Made by a program: the position numbers and the translations under genes. A stretch of DNA of 64,000 nt from Novosphingobium sp. SG707 (lineage in GTDB: Bacteria > Pseudomonadota > Alphaproteobacteria > Sphingomonadales > Sphingomonadaceae): contig NZ_JAAZQL010000001.1 in the NCBI RefSeq assembly GCF_012275515.1, positions 913,006-977,005 of the forward strand. Reading direction: 5' to 3'. Every line of letters begins with the position of its first letter. The first letter of the stretch is position 1. Below the pieces are notes generated by a model, which made no database searches, was not told the origin of the DNA, and saw only the letters and a list, made by a program, of their open reading frames with translations. This document shows positions 33,640 through 42,759 of this stretch, piece by piece.

Positions 33640-35297
33640 CAGCCCGCCGCCGCCCGGACAGCACGCGCCACCTTATAGCCTGCTGCTTCACGGTCCCAGG
33701 TGTCGGGCGTGATGCCCATTTCGCGCAGACGGAACTTCTGGACCTTGCCATTTTCCGTGGTCGGCAGCGCATCGGCAAAGCGCAGATAGCGCGGCACCGA
33801 AAAATAGGTCATGCGCGGCTGACAGAAATCGAGAACCGCCTCGGGCAAGAGCGCCGCCCCGTCGCGCAGGACGAGCGAGGCCATCACCTCATCCTCGCCA
33901 TGTTCGCTGGGCACCGGATAGACCGCCGCGATGGCGATGTCGGGATGGGACAGCAGGACCTGTTCGACCTCGAAGGCGGAAATATTCTCGCCGCGACGGC
34001 GGATCGCGTCCTTGATCCGGTCCATGAAATAGAAACGCCCCTCCGCATCGCGCCACACACGGTCGCCGGTATGCAGCCACAGATTGCGCCAGGAGGCCGC
34101 CGTTTGCGCGGGCATCTCATGATAACCGGCGGCAAAGGCATGGGGGTGTTTGGCGCGCAGCAGCAATTCGCCCGGCGTCCCATCAGGCAGCGGATTGTCA
34201 TCCTCATCGGCCACGATGGCCTCATAGCCGGGGCGCACCTTGCCCATGCAGCCGGGCAGAGGGTCGCCCCCGCCGATCACGAAATTGCTCTCCGTCGCGC
34301 CGTATCCGTCGATCAGCGCTATGCCGTAGCGCCGGGCAAAGGCGGCATGAAACTGGGCCGGGACACCGGGGGCCAGGGCGCGGCGCACCCTGTCGGCGGC
34401 ATCATCGGGCTGATCCGGGGTGGCCAGCAGGATCGACACCATCGCACCCAGCAGATAGGTCACCGTGGCGCCATGCCGGGCCAGGGCGGCGCTGAAACCG
34501 CTGGCCGAAAAGCGGTCCATCACCACCAATTGCGAGCCCGACAGCAACGCCTGAAAGAAGGCCCCCAGCGCGTTGACGTGAAACAACGGCAGCGTGGTGA
34601 GCAGCACATCCTCGGCCTCAATCTCCAGCACGTCGATGCTGTTGAGGCCCCACCAGAAGAACTGCGCCTGAGGGCAGCAGACGCCTTTGGAGGGGCCGGT
34701 CGTGCCCGAAGTATAGATGATCATCGCGGTATCGGCCGGGCCGGTGGGTGCGGGCTCACGCGGCGCGCCCGGCTGGGGCACGGGGCACAGCGCCCATTCT
34801 CCGGCGGTGTCGGGCAAGGCATCTTCGCCCCGCGCGGGCAGCACCCAGATCGCGTCGAGCGCCAGATCGCTGCGCGGAACATAGGCCATGGCCTGCACCA
34901 CATCGGCCTCCGCCACGAGCAGGCGCGCGCCGCTATTGGCGAGGATATGCTGCAATTGCGCCCCACGCGCGGCGCGGTTGATCGGCACCGCAATCGCGCC
35001 CATCCAGATTGTGCCCAACAGCATATCGAAAAATTCCAGCCGGTTGCCGCAAAGCAAGGCCAATCGGTCGCCCGCTTCGATCCCCGCCCGCGCCAGCCTT
35101 GCCGCGCTGCGTCCGGCGCGTTCGGCAAGATCGCGCGCGGAAAACACCGCCCCGTCGATCAGCAGCAGCGGCGTATCGCCCGCCGTTTCGCAGCGACGTT
35201 GGAGCATGGAGACAATGGAACGCTGATCCGGCGCAAAGGCATCGATCAATCGCGACGCCCGTGGAGAGAATTGCGCGGGAAATTCTGGCATAGACAT
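33639..35297 (-). CDS. Acyl-CoA/aryl-CoA synthetase (AMP-forming)
   Basis: This 552-residue ANL-family ligase activates a carboxylic acid with ATP and CoA. Visible motifs are the P-loop IIYTSGTTGPSKGV, GYGATESNF, the hinge-region LHTGDRVWRD and the C-terminal catalytic Lys in TENGKVQKFRLR. It starts the ligase, thiolase-like, DUF35 set, and its last codon overlaps the next start. Substrate is unknown. A wrecked ring-hydroxylating dioxygenase lies upstream and an aromatic-acid-type transporter nearby, so an aromatic or alicyclic acid is plausible. Confidence 0.9.
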   Translation of the reverse strand: MSMPEFPAQFSPRASRLIDAFAPDQRSIVSMLQRRCETAGDTPLLLIDGAVFSARDLAERAGRSAARLARAGIEAGDRLALLCGNRLEFFDMLLGTIWMGAIAVPINRAARGAQLQHILANSGARLLVAEADVVQAMAYVPRSDLALDAIWVLPARGEDALPDTAGEWALCPVPQPGAPREPAPTGPADTAMIIYTSGTTGPSKGVCCPQAQFFWWGLNSIDVLEIEAEDVLLTTLPLFHVNALGAFFQALLSGSQLVVMDRFSASGFSAALARHGATVTYLLGAMVSILLATPDQPDDAADRVRRALAPGVPAQFHAAFARRYGIALIDGYGATESNFVIGGGDPLPGCMGKVRPGYEAIVADEDDNPLPDGTPGELLLRAKHPHAFAAGYHEMPAQTAASWRNLWLHTGDRVWRDAEGRFYFMDRIKDAIRRRGENISAFEVEQVLLSHPDIAIAAVYPVPSEHGEDEVMASLVLRDGAALLPEAVLDFCQPRMTYFSVPRYLRFADALPTTENGKVQKFRLREMGITPDTWDREAAGYKVARAVRAAAG

Positions 35298-35345
35298 GGG
35301 GACTTCCTGAAAAATCGGGAGAGACGGACCGCCATCGCGGCCCTT

Positions 35346-35692
35346 TCAAAGAATGGTGAGAATGTCGCCCAGCGGACCCTCGGCGCCCGGCAGATCGCCC
35401 CGATTGTGGCGGATCGGCAGGCGCCCGCCGTCGAGAGACAGGACATGGGTGACGCGGGCGTGAAAGGTCGTCCGGGCCGAGGATGTCCTTTGCCCCACCA
35501 TCAGACAGGAGCGGACGATGTGGGTGGCGTCATAGTCTCCAGAGCCGGCAGCCCGAGATTCATCGCCGGCAAAGATCCACGCGCGGCCAAAATGCGCCGC
35601 ATTTCCAGCTGGAAGACATCCGGATCGACATAGACCGATCTGTGAACGCGCATAGACTGTATTCTATTTTTCAGATCCACTGGCGGCACCAT
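35346..35692 (-). pseudogene. Remnant of Rieske ring-hydroxylating dioxygenase
   Basis: From ATG 35692 the frame reads RVHRSVYVDPDVFQLEMRRI, the N-terminus of dioxygenase alpha subunits. It breaks at the run AAAA 35589-35592. Adding one base there restores RIFGRAWIFAGDESR...GDYDATHIV, the next conserved block. The restored frame then jumps into an unrelated 55-residue tail (RTTFHARVTHVLSLDGG ... GDILTIL, stop at 35346) that resembles the C-terminal end of a dioxygenase beta subunit. The Rieske Cys/His motif and the catalytic domain are missing. It looks like a frameshift plus a large internal deletion across an alpha-beta gene pair; the beta identification is tentative. Confidence 0.7.
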
Positions 35693-36083
35693 CTTTCCTG
35701 TCCGACATCGAGTCGCGCCTTGCGGCGCTCTGCCGGAGCAGCCGGGGCGTTTTCCCGATTGGGTCGAATTTGCGATTATATACCTTTAATAATCATGTGT
35801 TTTTTGGAATTTCCAATGCGGATTTTACCGGCATATCCATCTTGAGCACCCCTTTGAAAGAGCTTCATTCGCCTTTCTGATATTTCAAGCTTGATAGATC
35901 GCGCGGTTTGATGCAAGCTCAAACTGCATTCAGTTTTATCCCTACATATTTCCGGCGGACCCATGCGGTGAGGCGGCGCGCAATCTCTGGTATGCACCTT
36001 TGTGCAAACCATCCGCATGGCGCCTGCACCGCCCCTTCCCCGACCAGACCCGCACCCCCCGCGAGGTGCCAAGGAGGATGTTC
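35693..36083. promoter_or_regulatory. Palindrome-rich control region before MFS gene
   Basis: This 391-base AT-richer region separates the dioxygenase remnant from the transporter gene. It contains GATTAT/ATAATC (35774-35794), TTGGAA T TTCCAA (35804-35816), TCAAGCTTGA (35885-35894) and AAACTG/CAGTTT (35921-35936). These are candidate sites for the GntR regulator. No gene is seen. Confidence 0.5.
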
Positions 36084-37412
36084 GTGACGATGCCTTTTCC
36101 GCCCGATCCCCGCCTGCGTTCTGGCCACCCATGGTATTACCGCCCGCGTTTGATCATCTGGATCTGCTGGTTCGGCCTCTTTTCCGAAGGCTATGACATG
36201 GGCGTGCTGGGCGCGGTCCTGCCCGGCCTGCTGCATGATCGGGCTTGGCACCTTGGCCCCACCTCGGCCAGCCTTTTAGCCAGTGCGGCCATGGTGGGCA
36301 TGTTCTTTGGCGGATATGGCTTTGGCGTATTGAGCGACCGGTTTGGCCGCAAAGCGTGCTTCGTCGCCTGTCTCGCGCTTTTTTCAATCACCAGCGCGGC
36401 AGCGGCGGCGGCGCCAACGCCGCTGTTCTTTGCCGCCATGCGCTTTCTGGCCGGGATCGGCATTGGCGGGATCGTTCCGGTCGCCGCCGCCTTTGCCTGC
36501 GAATTCGCGCCAAAGGGCAAGGTCAATCGCGAATTCGCCATCATGTATTCCGGCTATTCGCTGGGGATCTTTGCCGCCGCGCTGGCTTCCTTCCTGCTGC
36601 TTGAGGGTGCGGGTTGGCGCCCGATCGTGGCGCTGGGGGCCGCGCCGCTCGTCCTGTTGCCCGCGATCCTTTGGCTTTTGCCGGAATCGGCGGCCTATCT
36701 GATGGGCAAGGGGCAGTATGAGAGGGCAGGCGTCATCGCGCGCCGCTATGGCCTCGATCCTGCCGATTTGGCCTCACCTTCGGCCGATGGCGCGGTCAAA
36801 CCCGGCATGCGGGCGCTGTTTGCCGATGGTCATGCCCGCGCGACACTCGGCTTTTGGCTGACCACCTTTACCGGCATGATCCTCGTCTATGGGCTGAACA
36901 CATGGTTGCCCCAGATCATGCGGGCTTCGGGCTATGATCTTGGCCCCAGCATCATGTTTCTGGGCGTCTTTGCTCTGGCATCGTCGGTCGGCGGCGTCAT
37001 GCTGGGCCGGTTGGCCGACCGCCATGGCCGGCCACCCATCATCGTGGCAGCCTTTTGCGGCGGGGCAGTGTCGATCCTGCTGCTCTCGCACAAATGGCCG
37101 CTGGCGATGACCTATGGCATCGTGGCGCTGGCCGGGGTTGGCACGGTGTCGGCCGCCGTGATGGTGACCAGCTATCTCTCGCAATATTTCCGCCCGGCCC
37201 TGCGCGCCACTGCCGTGGGCAGTTGCCTTAGTTTCTCGCGCATGGGGTCGATCTGCGGCCCGTTGCTGGGCGGGATGATCGCGACCTATCAACTGGATAT
37301 GGCGTGGAATTTCATCGGATTTGCCGCCGTCGCCGCCCTATCGGCATTGACGATAGCACTGGTGCCCAAGCCGGAGGAGACATCCGGCGCGGTGGCCGCC
37401 TGCAGCGCATAA
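36084..37412 (+). CDS. MFS transporter, aromatic acid:H+ symporter type
   Basis: This protein of 442 residues has twelve predicted membrane segments. GLFSEGYDMGVLGAVLPGL matches the (D/E)GxD motif in the first helix of aromatic acid:H+ symporters such as BenK and PcaK; GVLSDRFGRKA and GRLADRHGRPP are the MFS loop motifs. AAGGAGG directly abuts an ATG at 36078, which is too close, so I prefer the GTG at 36084, six bases away. It is divergent from the dioxygenase/acyl-CoA gene set and probably brings in its substrate. Confidence 0.87.
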   Translation: MTMPFPPDPRLRSGHPWYYRPRLIIWICWFGLFSEGYDMGVLGAVLPGLLHDRAWHLGPTSASLLASAAMVGMFFGGYGFGVLSDRFGRKACFVACLALFSITSAAAAAAPTPLFFAAMRFLAGIGIGGIVPVAAAFACEFAPKGKVNREFAIMYSGYSLGIFAAALASFLLLEGAGWRPIVALGAAPLVLLPAILWLLPESAAYLMGKGQYERAGVIARRYGLDPADLASPSADGAVKPGMRALFADGHARATLGFWLTTFTGMILVYGLNTWLPQIMRASGYDLGPSIMFLGVFALASSVGGVMLGRLADRHGRPPIIVAAFCGGAVSILLLSHKWPLAMTYGIVALAGVGTVSAAVMVTSYLSQYFRPALRATAVGSCLSFSRMGSICGPLLGGMIATYQLDMAWNFIGFAAVAALSALTIALVPKPEETSGAVAACSA

Positions 37413-37417
37413 ATGAC

Positions 37418-37448
37418 AAAGGCGCCGCCCGGTGGGAGCGGCGCCTTT
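37418..37448. terminator. Bidirectional intrinsic terminator
   Basis: AAAGGCGCCGC at 37418-37428 pairs perfectly with GCGGCGCCTTT at 37438-37448 over a 9-base loop. It gives an A/T-flanked 11-bp stem between the convergent MFS and TIM-barrel genes, and would work in both directions. Confidence 0.75.
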
Positions 37449-37469
37449 CGCGGCCTCAGACCAGCCCTG

Positions 37470-38438
37470 TCACGCCAGAGCCGCGCGAACATAATCCTTC
37501 ATCCGGCGCAGTTCCGTCACCGAATCCGCCCCGGCATATTCATATTCCAGCATCGCGGGAATAGCCCAGCCATGGCGCGCGATCATCCGCACCACATCGC
37601 GGATCGGCGTATCGCCCTCGCCAAAAACGGTGTTGGGGCCTTCATGCGTTTTGCGGTCCTTGAGATGGATGCTGACGATCTTTTCGTGATGTTTTTCCAG
37701 GAAAGCGGGCGCATCGAAACCAGCCGCGACAAAATGGCCGATGTCGAAATTGATCCGATAGAAGGGCGACATAGTCAGCCCCTTCTCGAAACTTTCGGGC
37801 GTGGCGAACTGATTGGGATCATGCAGGTTGGAATGGCCGTGCAGACCCAGAATGACGCGATGGCGCGCCGCGAAAGGCACGGTACGTTCGGCCATTTTCA
37901 GCGTGGTCGAGGCCGTCATGATCTGCGTTCCCAAGGCGCGGGTCATGGCGAAACCACGCTCGACCTCGGCATCGGTGCAATCTTCCTTCAGGCCGAAGTT
38001 GAATGCCTGCACCGTAATGCCCGCCGCGCGCAAACGCGCACCGATCGCCGCGAAATGCGACATGGGCGTCTTGAGCCGCCACTCGCGCACCTGTTCGCGC
38101 ACCTGCTCGGTCGAGGCAGGCTTGGGCCCTTCGGGCGGGCGGCCATAGAGCGAGGCCTCGGTCGGCTTACCCGCCACGGAGGCCCATGGCGCATCGCGCG
38201 AGAAGGCGGGAGGCTGAATCGTCGGCTCGAATAATTCCACGCTGGACAGGCCCACCGCGCGGCAGCCCGCGATCATCTTGTCCACCATATCGCCCGGAGT
38301 CTGCAGCATGTCCCGAAAGCTGTAGGTCTGCACGCCCAGTTGCAGGCGCGCGGCCGAACGGCGCGGCGCCGCAAAGGCCGGAGCACCCATGCCCAGCACA
38401 GCGGCGCCAAAACCGAATTCACGTCGCGACATCTTCAT
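37470..38438 (-). CDS. Exported TIM-barrel sugar isomerase/epimerase-like protein
   Basis: This 322-residue protein has a twin-arginine-like signal (SRREFGFGAAVLG, ending near AFA) followed by an AP endonuclease 2/xylose-isomerase-like TIM barrel. Likely metal ligands are His in LGLHGHSNLHD, Asp in NFDIGHF and His in IVSIHLKDRK, with Glu in MLEYEYAG. GGGAG lies 7 bases before the ATG at 38438. It is divergent from a TonB receptor, a layout common in sugar-acquisition loci. The substrate is not known. Confidence 0.82.
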   Translation of the reverse strand: MKMSRREFGFGAAVLGMGAPAFAAPRRSAARLQLGVQTYSFRDMLQTPGDMVDKMIAGCRAVGLSSVELFEPTIQPPAFSRDAPWASVAGKPTEASLYGRPPEGPKPASTEQVREQVREWRLKTPMSHFAAIGARLRAAGITVQAFNFGLKEDCTDAEVERGFAMTRALGTQIMTASTTLKMAERTVPFAARHRVILGLHGHSNLHDPNQFATPESFEKGLTMSPFYRINFDIGHFVAAGFDAPAFLEKHHEKIVSIHLKDRKTHEGPNTVFGEGDTPIRDVVRMIARHGWAIPAMLEYEYAGADSVTELRRMKDYVRAALA

Positions 38439-38804
38439 GCACAAACTCCCAAACAGGCTTTTCCTTAGGGGCAAACTGTATCCCGTTTTGCCGGAATGGC
38501 GCAAGTCGGATTTCATCGCCCTGCCAGATCATTTTTCTCGGCAAGCCTATCGAAAAGCATTCGGGAATTGAACGTAAATTACAATTTTATAGGCTTTTTA
38601 TGAAATGGGCCGCGCGGCATATAACCGACACCCTCGCCCTGCGCGCAACCTTCATTGACTTGGCTGTGAGCCAAATGGCGTATAAGTGAATTCACTTTAG
38701 CCTTGAAATTTCTAAGCCTGAAAAATATGAAAGCCCCATTGCCGAGACGAATCGGTCGCCGTGACCATCGCCGGCAAAGCCATCCCAGGGAGGGACAGCC
38801 CCAC
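38439..38804. promoter_or_regulatory. Divergent promoter region with two palindromes
   Basis: This 366-base spacer has no gene. It contains TTGGCT GTG AGCCAA (38660-38674) and AAGTGAATTCACTT (38684-38697), a perfect 14-bp palindrome, with TATAAG (38681) between and partly inside them. The cluster is placed to control the TonB receptor gene. Confidence 0.55.
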
Positions 38805-41099
38805 ATGAAAAAGAACTGGCTTGCTGCAATCTCATCCAATCTGACCATCGCAATCTGCCTTCATGCCGCGCCCGCGATAGCCCAGAATGATGCCACCCAA
38901 ACTGCGGCGCCCCCACCCGCCGGCCTTGGCGAAATCGTCGTCACCGCCGAAAAACGCAAAAGCACCGAGCAGAAAACCGCCATCGCCATGTCGGTGCTGA
39001 CGTCCGAGGCGCTTTCACGCAACGGCGTGGGCAATGTTGCGGACCTGACCGCTGTGGCACCCAGCGTCAGCTTTGCGCAGGCAGGCCCCGCCACGATCAT
39101 CAGCGTGCGCGGCGTTTCCAGCCGCGACACTTCCGAAATCGGGGACCCGGCCGTCTCGATCAGCATCGACGGTTTCAACCTGCAGCGCGCATTGGGCCTC
39201 AACGCCTCGATGTTCGATCTGGAGCGCGTCGAAGTGCTGCGCGGGCCGCAGGGCACTTTGCTGGGCCGCAATGCCACGGGCGGCGCGATCAACATCGTCA
39301 CGGCCAAGCCCAAACCGGGCGATCTGTCGGCCTATCTGGGCGTCGAGGCCGGCAATTACCGGATGCATAATGTGAAGGGCATGATCAACGTGCCCGTCAA
39401 TGACTGGATCACGCTGCGCGCCGCCTTTCAACTTCGCGACCATGACGGCTATCGCAACAATGCGCCTTCGGCCAATGCCGATGATGAACACAGCCGTTCG
39501 GCCCGCCTCCATCTGCTGATGAAGCCGACCGATCGCTTCTCGCTGCTGCTGACCGGGGAATATTCGGACTTTGACGGCGTGGGCACGGCGACGCAGGCCA
39601 TTCCATGGGTGCTGTACACCGCCGCCAATGTGCCTGCCGGTTATGCGGTGGGCGATGTCGATCTGGGCGTGCCGCCGCGCGGCAATGCCAAGGATTTTCC
39701 GATGCCCGCCGGGTCCTATCTGCGCACCAAGGCATGGAATTACCGCGCGCAGGCCGATTATGACTTCACTTTTGCCACGTTGACCTATCAGGGCGGTTAC
39801 CGCCGTTTCAAGATCGACCGGCGCACCACGCTGGGCGGCGCCTATGGCACGAATCGCCAGAATTTCACCTTTGGCCAGCGCGAAAACCTGCCCTCTTGGA
39901 ACCACGAATTGCGCCTGTCCTCGAACAGCAAGGGGCCGTTGAAATGGCAGTTCGGCGGGTTCTACTTCAAGGAAAGCAACAATCTGACCACCCAGTTTCA
40001 GGATTTTCCGGGGCAGGATTCGATTTCGGGCACGCCTTTCCTGATACAGAACTATGTCTATCCCGATATCGTGGCGCAGGCCAAGGCGCTGTTCGGCCAG
40101 GCTTCCTATGAACTCATCCCCGGCCTGACGGTGGAAGCGGGCGCGCGCTATTCCAAGGATGACAAGCACCGGATCGGCTATAACACCGTCACCAATGTCA
40201 CCACCTATCTCAACACCAAATGCTATCTCACCAATTCCTGCGTGATGGTGACGACGCCCCAGAACTCCACGGCGTCCAGCAGCAAGACCACCTGGCACGC
40301 CGCGCTCAACTATCAGGCCACCCCGCGCAACCTGCTCTATGCCAAGTTCGACACCGGCTATAAGGCGGGCGGCTTCACCGATCTGGCGGCCTATAATCCG
40401 GAAAGCATCACCGCCTATGAAATCGGGTCAAAGAACCGCTTTCTGGACAACCGACTTCAACTCAACCTGTCGGCCTATCTCTACAACTACACCGATCAGC
40501 AAGTGTCGCAAATCGTCACCAATTCAAACGGCGCGGTGGCCACGCTGGTGCTGAACGCGGGCGCCTCGCGCTATAAGGGGGTGGAACTTGACGCCCTGTT
40601 CGACCCCACGCCCGATGATCATTTCAACGCCTATGTCGCCTATCAGGACGCGCGTTTCACCAATTTCGCCGCTGCGGTCAGCGGTCAATTGGCCCGCTCC
40701 GCCGCCGCCGAGGGCAAGCTGGTGGGTGCCAACTGGCAGCTTGACGGCAAGCGGCCCCCGCAGGCCCCGGTGTGGACGGTCAATTTCGGATATGAGCATG
40801 ATTTCCATGTCTTCGGCGGGCGCCTGACTCCGCGTTTCCAGACCCATTTTGAGTCGGAATCCTACTTTACCTTCTACAATTTCGCCTCCGACCGTCAGGA
40901 CGCCTATCATCGCAGCGACATCATCGTGACCTACAGGCACGAACCCGCCAACTGGACGCTTTCGGCCTTTGTACGCAATCTGGAGGACACTGTTGTGCTC
41001 TCCTCGGCCTCGGCCCCGACCAGCGCGACCTATCAGACCTATCGTGAGCAATATCAGGCCCCACGCACCTATGGGGCGAGCTTTACCTACAACTGGTAA
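38805..41099 (+). CDS. TonB-dependent receptor
   Basis: This 764-residue outer-membrane receptor has a signal peptide (ending near APAIAQ), a TonB-box-like EIVVTAEKR, a plug domain (SVRGVSSRDTSEIGDPAVSI, VEVLRGPQGTLLGRNATGG) and a beta-barrel ending in NW. Sphingomonads have many such receptors of the 'iron complex/complex carbohydrate' type, so the ligand cannot be assigned. The start at 38805 has GGGAGGGA about ten bases upstream. A hairpin follows the stop. Confidence 0.93.
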   Translation: MKKNWLAAISSNLTIAICLHAAPAIAQNDATQTAAPPPAGLGEIVVTAEKRKSTEQKTAIAMSVLTSEALSRNGVGNVADLTAVAPSVSFAQAGPATIISVRGVSSRDTSEIGDPAVSISIDGFNLQRALGLNASMFDLERVEVLRGPQGTLLGRNATGGAINIVTAKPKPGDLSAYLGVEAGNYRMHNVKGMINVPVNDWITLRAAFQLRDHDGYRNNAPSANADDEHSRSARLHLLMKPTDRFSLLLTGEYSDFDGVGTATQAIPWVLYTAANVPAGYAVGDVDLGVPPRGNAKDFPMPAGSYLRTKAWNYRAQADYDFTFATLTYQGGYRRFKIDRRTTLGGAYGTNRQNFTFGQRENLPSWNHELRLSSNSKGPLKWQFGGFYFKESNNLTTQFQDFPGQDSISGTPFLIQNYVYPDIVAQAKALFGQASYELIPGLTVEAGARYSKDDKHRIGYNTVTNVTTYLNTKCYLTNSCVMVTTPQNSTASSSKTTWHAALNYQATPRNLLYAKFDTGYKAGGFTDLAAYNPESITAYEIGSKNRFLDNRLQLNLSAYLYNYTDQQVSQIVTNSNGAVATLVLNAGASRYKGVELDALFDPTPDDHFNAYVAYQDARFTNFAAAVSGQLARSAAAEGKLVGANWQLDGKRPPQAPVWTVNFGYEHDFHVFGGRLTPRFQTHFESESYFTFYNFASDRQDAYHRSDIIVTYRHEPANWTLSAFVRNLEDTVVLSSASAPTSATYQTYREQYQAPRTYGASFTYNW

Positions 41100-41133
41100 T
41101 GTAAACGATATCAGATAGCGTGGATCACCAAGC

Positions 41134-41172
41134 TGAGCCATGGGATGGGTCCCTCCCCCGTTCCATGGCTCA
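41134..41172 (+). terminator. Hairpin after TonB receptor gene
   Basis: TGAGCCATGG (41134-41143) pairs perfectly with CCATGGCTCA (41163-41172). The loop is about 19 bases. There is no clear T-run, so termination strength is uncertain. Confidence 0.5.
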
Positions 41173-41255
41173 CTTGCCTTGCGCGCCTGCTTGGCATCGC
41201 CCGCCATTTGCAGTAACGCTGCCCCCGGCGGCCGATCCGGCCGTCAAACTGATCG

Positions 41256-41464
41256 CGCCGGTGCCCGCCAAACGGGCTTAATCGGGAATGCGGTGCGGGG
41301 GGCTGGCCCTTCCAAATCCGCGGCTGTCCCTGCAACTGTAAGCGGATAGCGCGATGCACATGCGCCCTTGCAAAGGGCCAGCCACTGGGCCGGACGCTAA
41401 ATCCTGCGAGGTCTGGGAAGGCGTGCATCAAGCTGTGACCCGCAAGCCAGGAGACCTGCCGGCG
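41256..41464 (+). ncRNA. Cobalamin riboswitch before cobalt permease
   Basis: The conserved parts of the adenosylcobalamin aptamer are all present in order: GGTGCCCGCC with AATCGGGAATGCGGTG, CGCGGCTGTCCCTGCAACTGT, GCCACTGG, GTCTGGGAAGG and the B12 box AAGCCAGGAGACCTGCC (41444-41460). P1 is closed by CGCCGG (41256-41261) and CCGGCG (41459-41464). High B12 should shut down the downstream nickel/cobalt permease. Confidence 0.93.
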
Positions 41465-41467
41465 TCT

Positions 41468-41555
41468 GGTCGCTCTTGCCATGGTCCAGGGGATGGCCGC
41501 GGCACGGTGTGCTCCGTCTGAGCGACGCATGGGCGGCCGGGGCCGCAACGGATAC
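41468..41555 (+). other. Leader segment shared by both riboswitches (copy 1)
   Basis: Starting just after the aptamer, GGTCGCTCTTGCC, then TCCAGGG, CGGCACGGT and CTCCGTCTGAGCG recur in the same order after the second riboswitch (42957-43045). It is probably part of the expression platform or a separate RNA element. Confidence 0.55.
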
Positions 41556-41653
41556 GTGCGCGGGTCGCTCTTGGCGTCCGGCCTGTTCGCGTGCCGCCCG
41601 TTTGCGCGGGTCTGCCCCGGCCCTGTCGCAAGGCGCCGGAGGATGTCCATACC

Positions 41654-42682
41654 GTGTTTTCCTATTCCAAATCATCGCTGCGCCGCCGGATCGGCGCGCT
41701 GCTGGTCGCACTGGCCATCGCCAATATCGCCATCTGGGGCTGGGCTTTCGGCCTGTTTCATCATCAACCGCTGATGCTGGGAACAGCCCTGCTGGCGTGG
41801 GGGCTGGGCCTGCGCCATGCGGTCGATGCCGATCATATCGCAGCCATCGACAATGTGACGCGCAAGCTGATGCAGGATGGCCAACGCCCGATCACGGTGG
41901 GCTTCTGGTTCGCGCTAGGCCATTCCGGGATCATCGCCATCGCCTCGGTCGGCATCGCCCTGACAACCAGCGCTCTGGCCCGCTTCGGTGCGTTCAAGGA
42001 GATCGGCGGGGTGATAGCTACTGTGATCTCGGCGCTGTTCCTTTTCACCATCGCGGGCATGAACCTTGCCATCCTGCGCTCGGTCTGGCGCAGCTTCGCC
42101 CATGTCCGCGCGGGCGGTGCTTATACGGAAAGCGACCTCGACCTGCTGACCGGATCGCGCGGGCCGCTTTCGCGCCTGTTCGCCCCCATGTTCCGGCTGG
42201 TCGGCAAGAGCTGGCATATGGCCCCGCTCGGCTTCCTCTTCGGCCTTGGTTTTGACACAGCCACCGAGGTCGCCATTCTGGGCATGTCGGCCAATCAGGC
42301 GGCCAATGGCCTCTCGCTGGCCACGGTTCTGGTGTTGCCCGCGCTGTTTGCCGCCGGGATGGCGTTGATCGACACGGCCGATGGGGTGGTGATGCTTGGC
42401 GCCTATGAATGGGCCTTTGTAAAGCCGATCCGCAAACTCTATTACAACATCACCATCACGCTGGTCTCGGCCCTTGTCGCCATCGTCATCGGCGGGATCG
42501 AAACGCTCGCGCTGATCGGCGGCAAGCTGGGCCTGACGGGCTGGCCTTGGGCCATGGCGGCGCAATTGGGCGAAAATTTCAACAGTCTGGGCTTTGGCAT
42601 CATCGCCCTGTTCGTCCTGTGCTGGCTTATGAGTTTTGCCATTTATCGCTGGAAACGCTTTGACGAGATCGAGGTTTCGTAA
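41654..42682 (+). CDS. NiCoT family nickel/cobalt permease
   Basis: This 342-residue membrane protein has the NiCoT signature RHAVDADHIAAIDN in helix 2 and a second, FLFGLGFDTATEVAILG. These are the HX4DH-type metal-selectivity region and the partner LGFDTATE motif of HoxN/NixA/NicT permeases. Under a cobalamin riboswitch, the physiological substrate is probably Co2+. The GTG at 41654 is preceded by GGAGGA ten bases upstream; no nearer ATG fits. Confidence 0.92.
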   Translation: MFSYSKSSLRRRIGALLVALAIANIAIWGWAFGLFHHQPLMLGTALLAWGLGLRHAVDADHIAAIDNVTRKLMQDGQRPITVGFWFALGHSGIIAIASVGIALTTSALARFGAFKEIGGVIATVISALFLFTIAGMNLAILRSVWRSFAHVRAGGAYTESDLDLLTGSRGPLSRLFAPMFRLVGKSWHMAPLGFLFGLGFDTATEVAILGMSANQAANGLSLATVLVLPALFAAGMALIDTADGVVMLGAYEWAFVKPIRKLYYNITITLVSALVAIVIGGIETLALIGGKLGLTGWPWAMAAQLGENFNSLGFGIIALFVLCWLMSFAIYRWKRFDEIEVS

Positions 42683-42696
42683 ATACGCCAATTGCT

Positions 42697-42730
42697 TTTC
42701 GCGCCATGTGGTTTAGAACCAAGCGCGAAA
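42697..42730 (+). terminator. Nested hairpin between permease gene and second riboswitch
   Basis: TTTCGCGC (42697-42704) pairs with GCGCGAAA (42723-42730). Inside it GGTT TAG AACC makes a second stem. It may terminate the permease transcript before the next leader. Confidence 0.45.
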
Positions 42731-42759
42731 GTTCGGGGCAACCCGGTTTTCAATGATCG

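Noticed and set aside
33900..35633. 577-codon open frame on the plus strand
   Set aside because: Antisense to the acyl-CoA synthetase with well-placed catalytic motifs. Composition is typical of a shadow frame.
41481..41774. Open frame starting inside the first riboswitch leader
   Set aside because: It runs out of frame into the permease gene and has an Arg/Pro-rich composition. A leader peptide is not supported.
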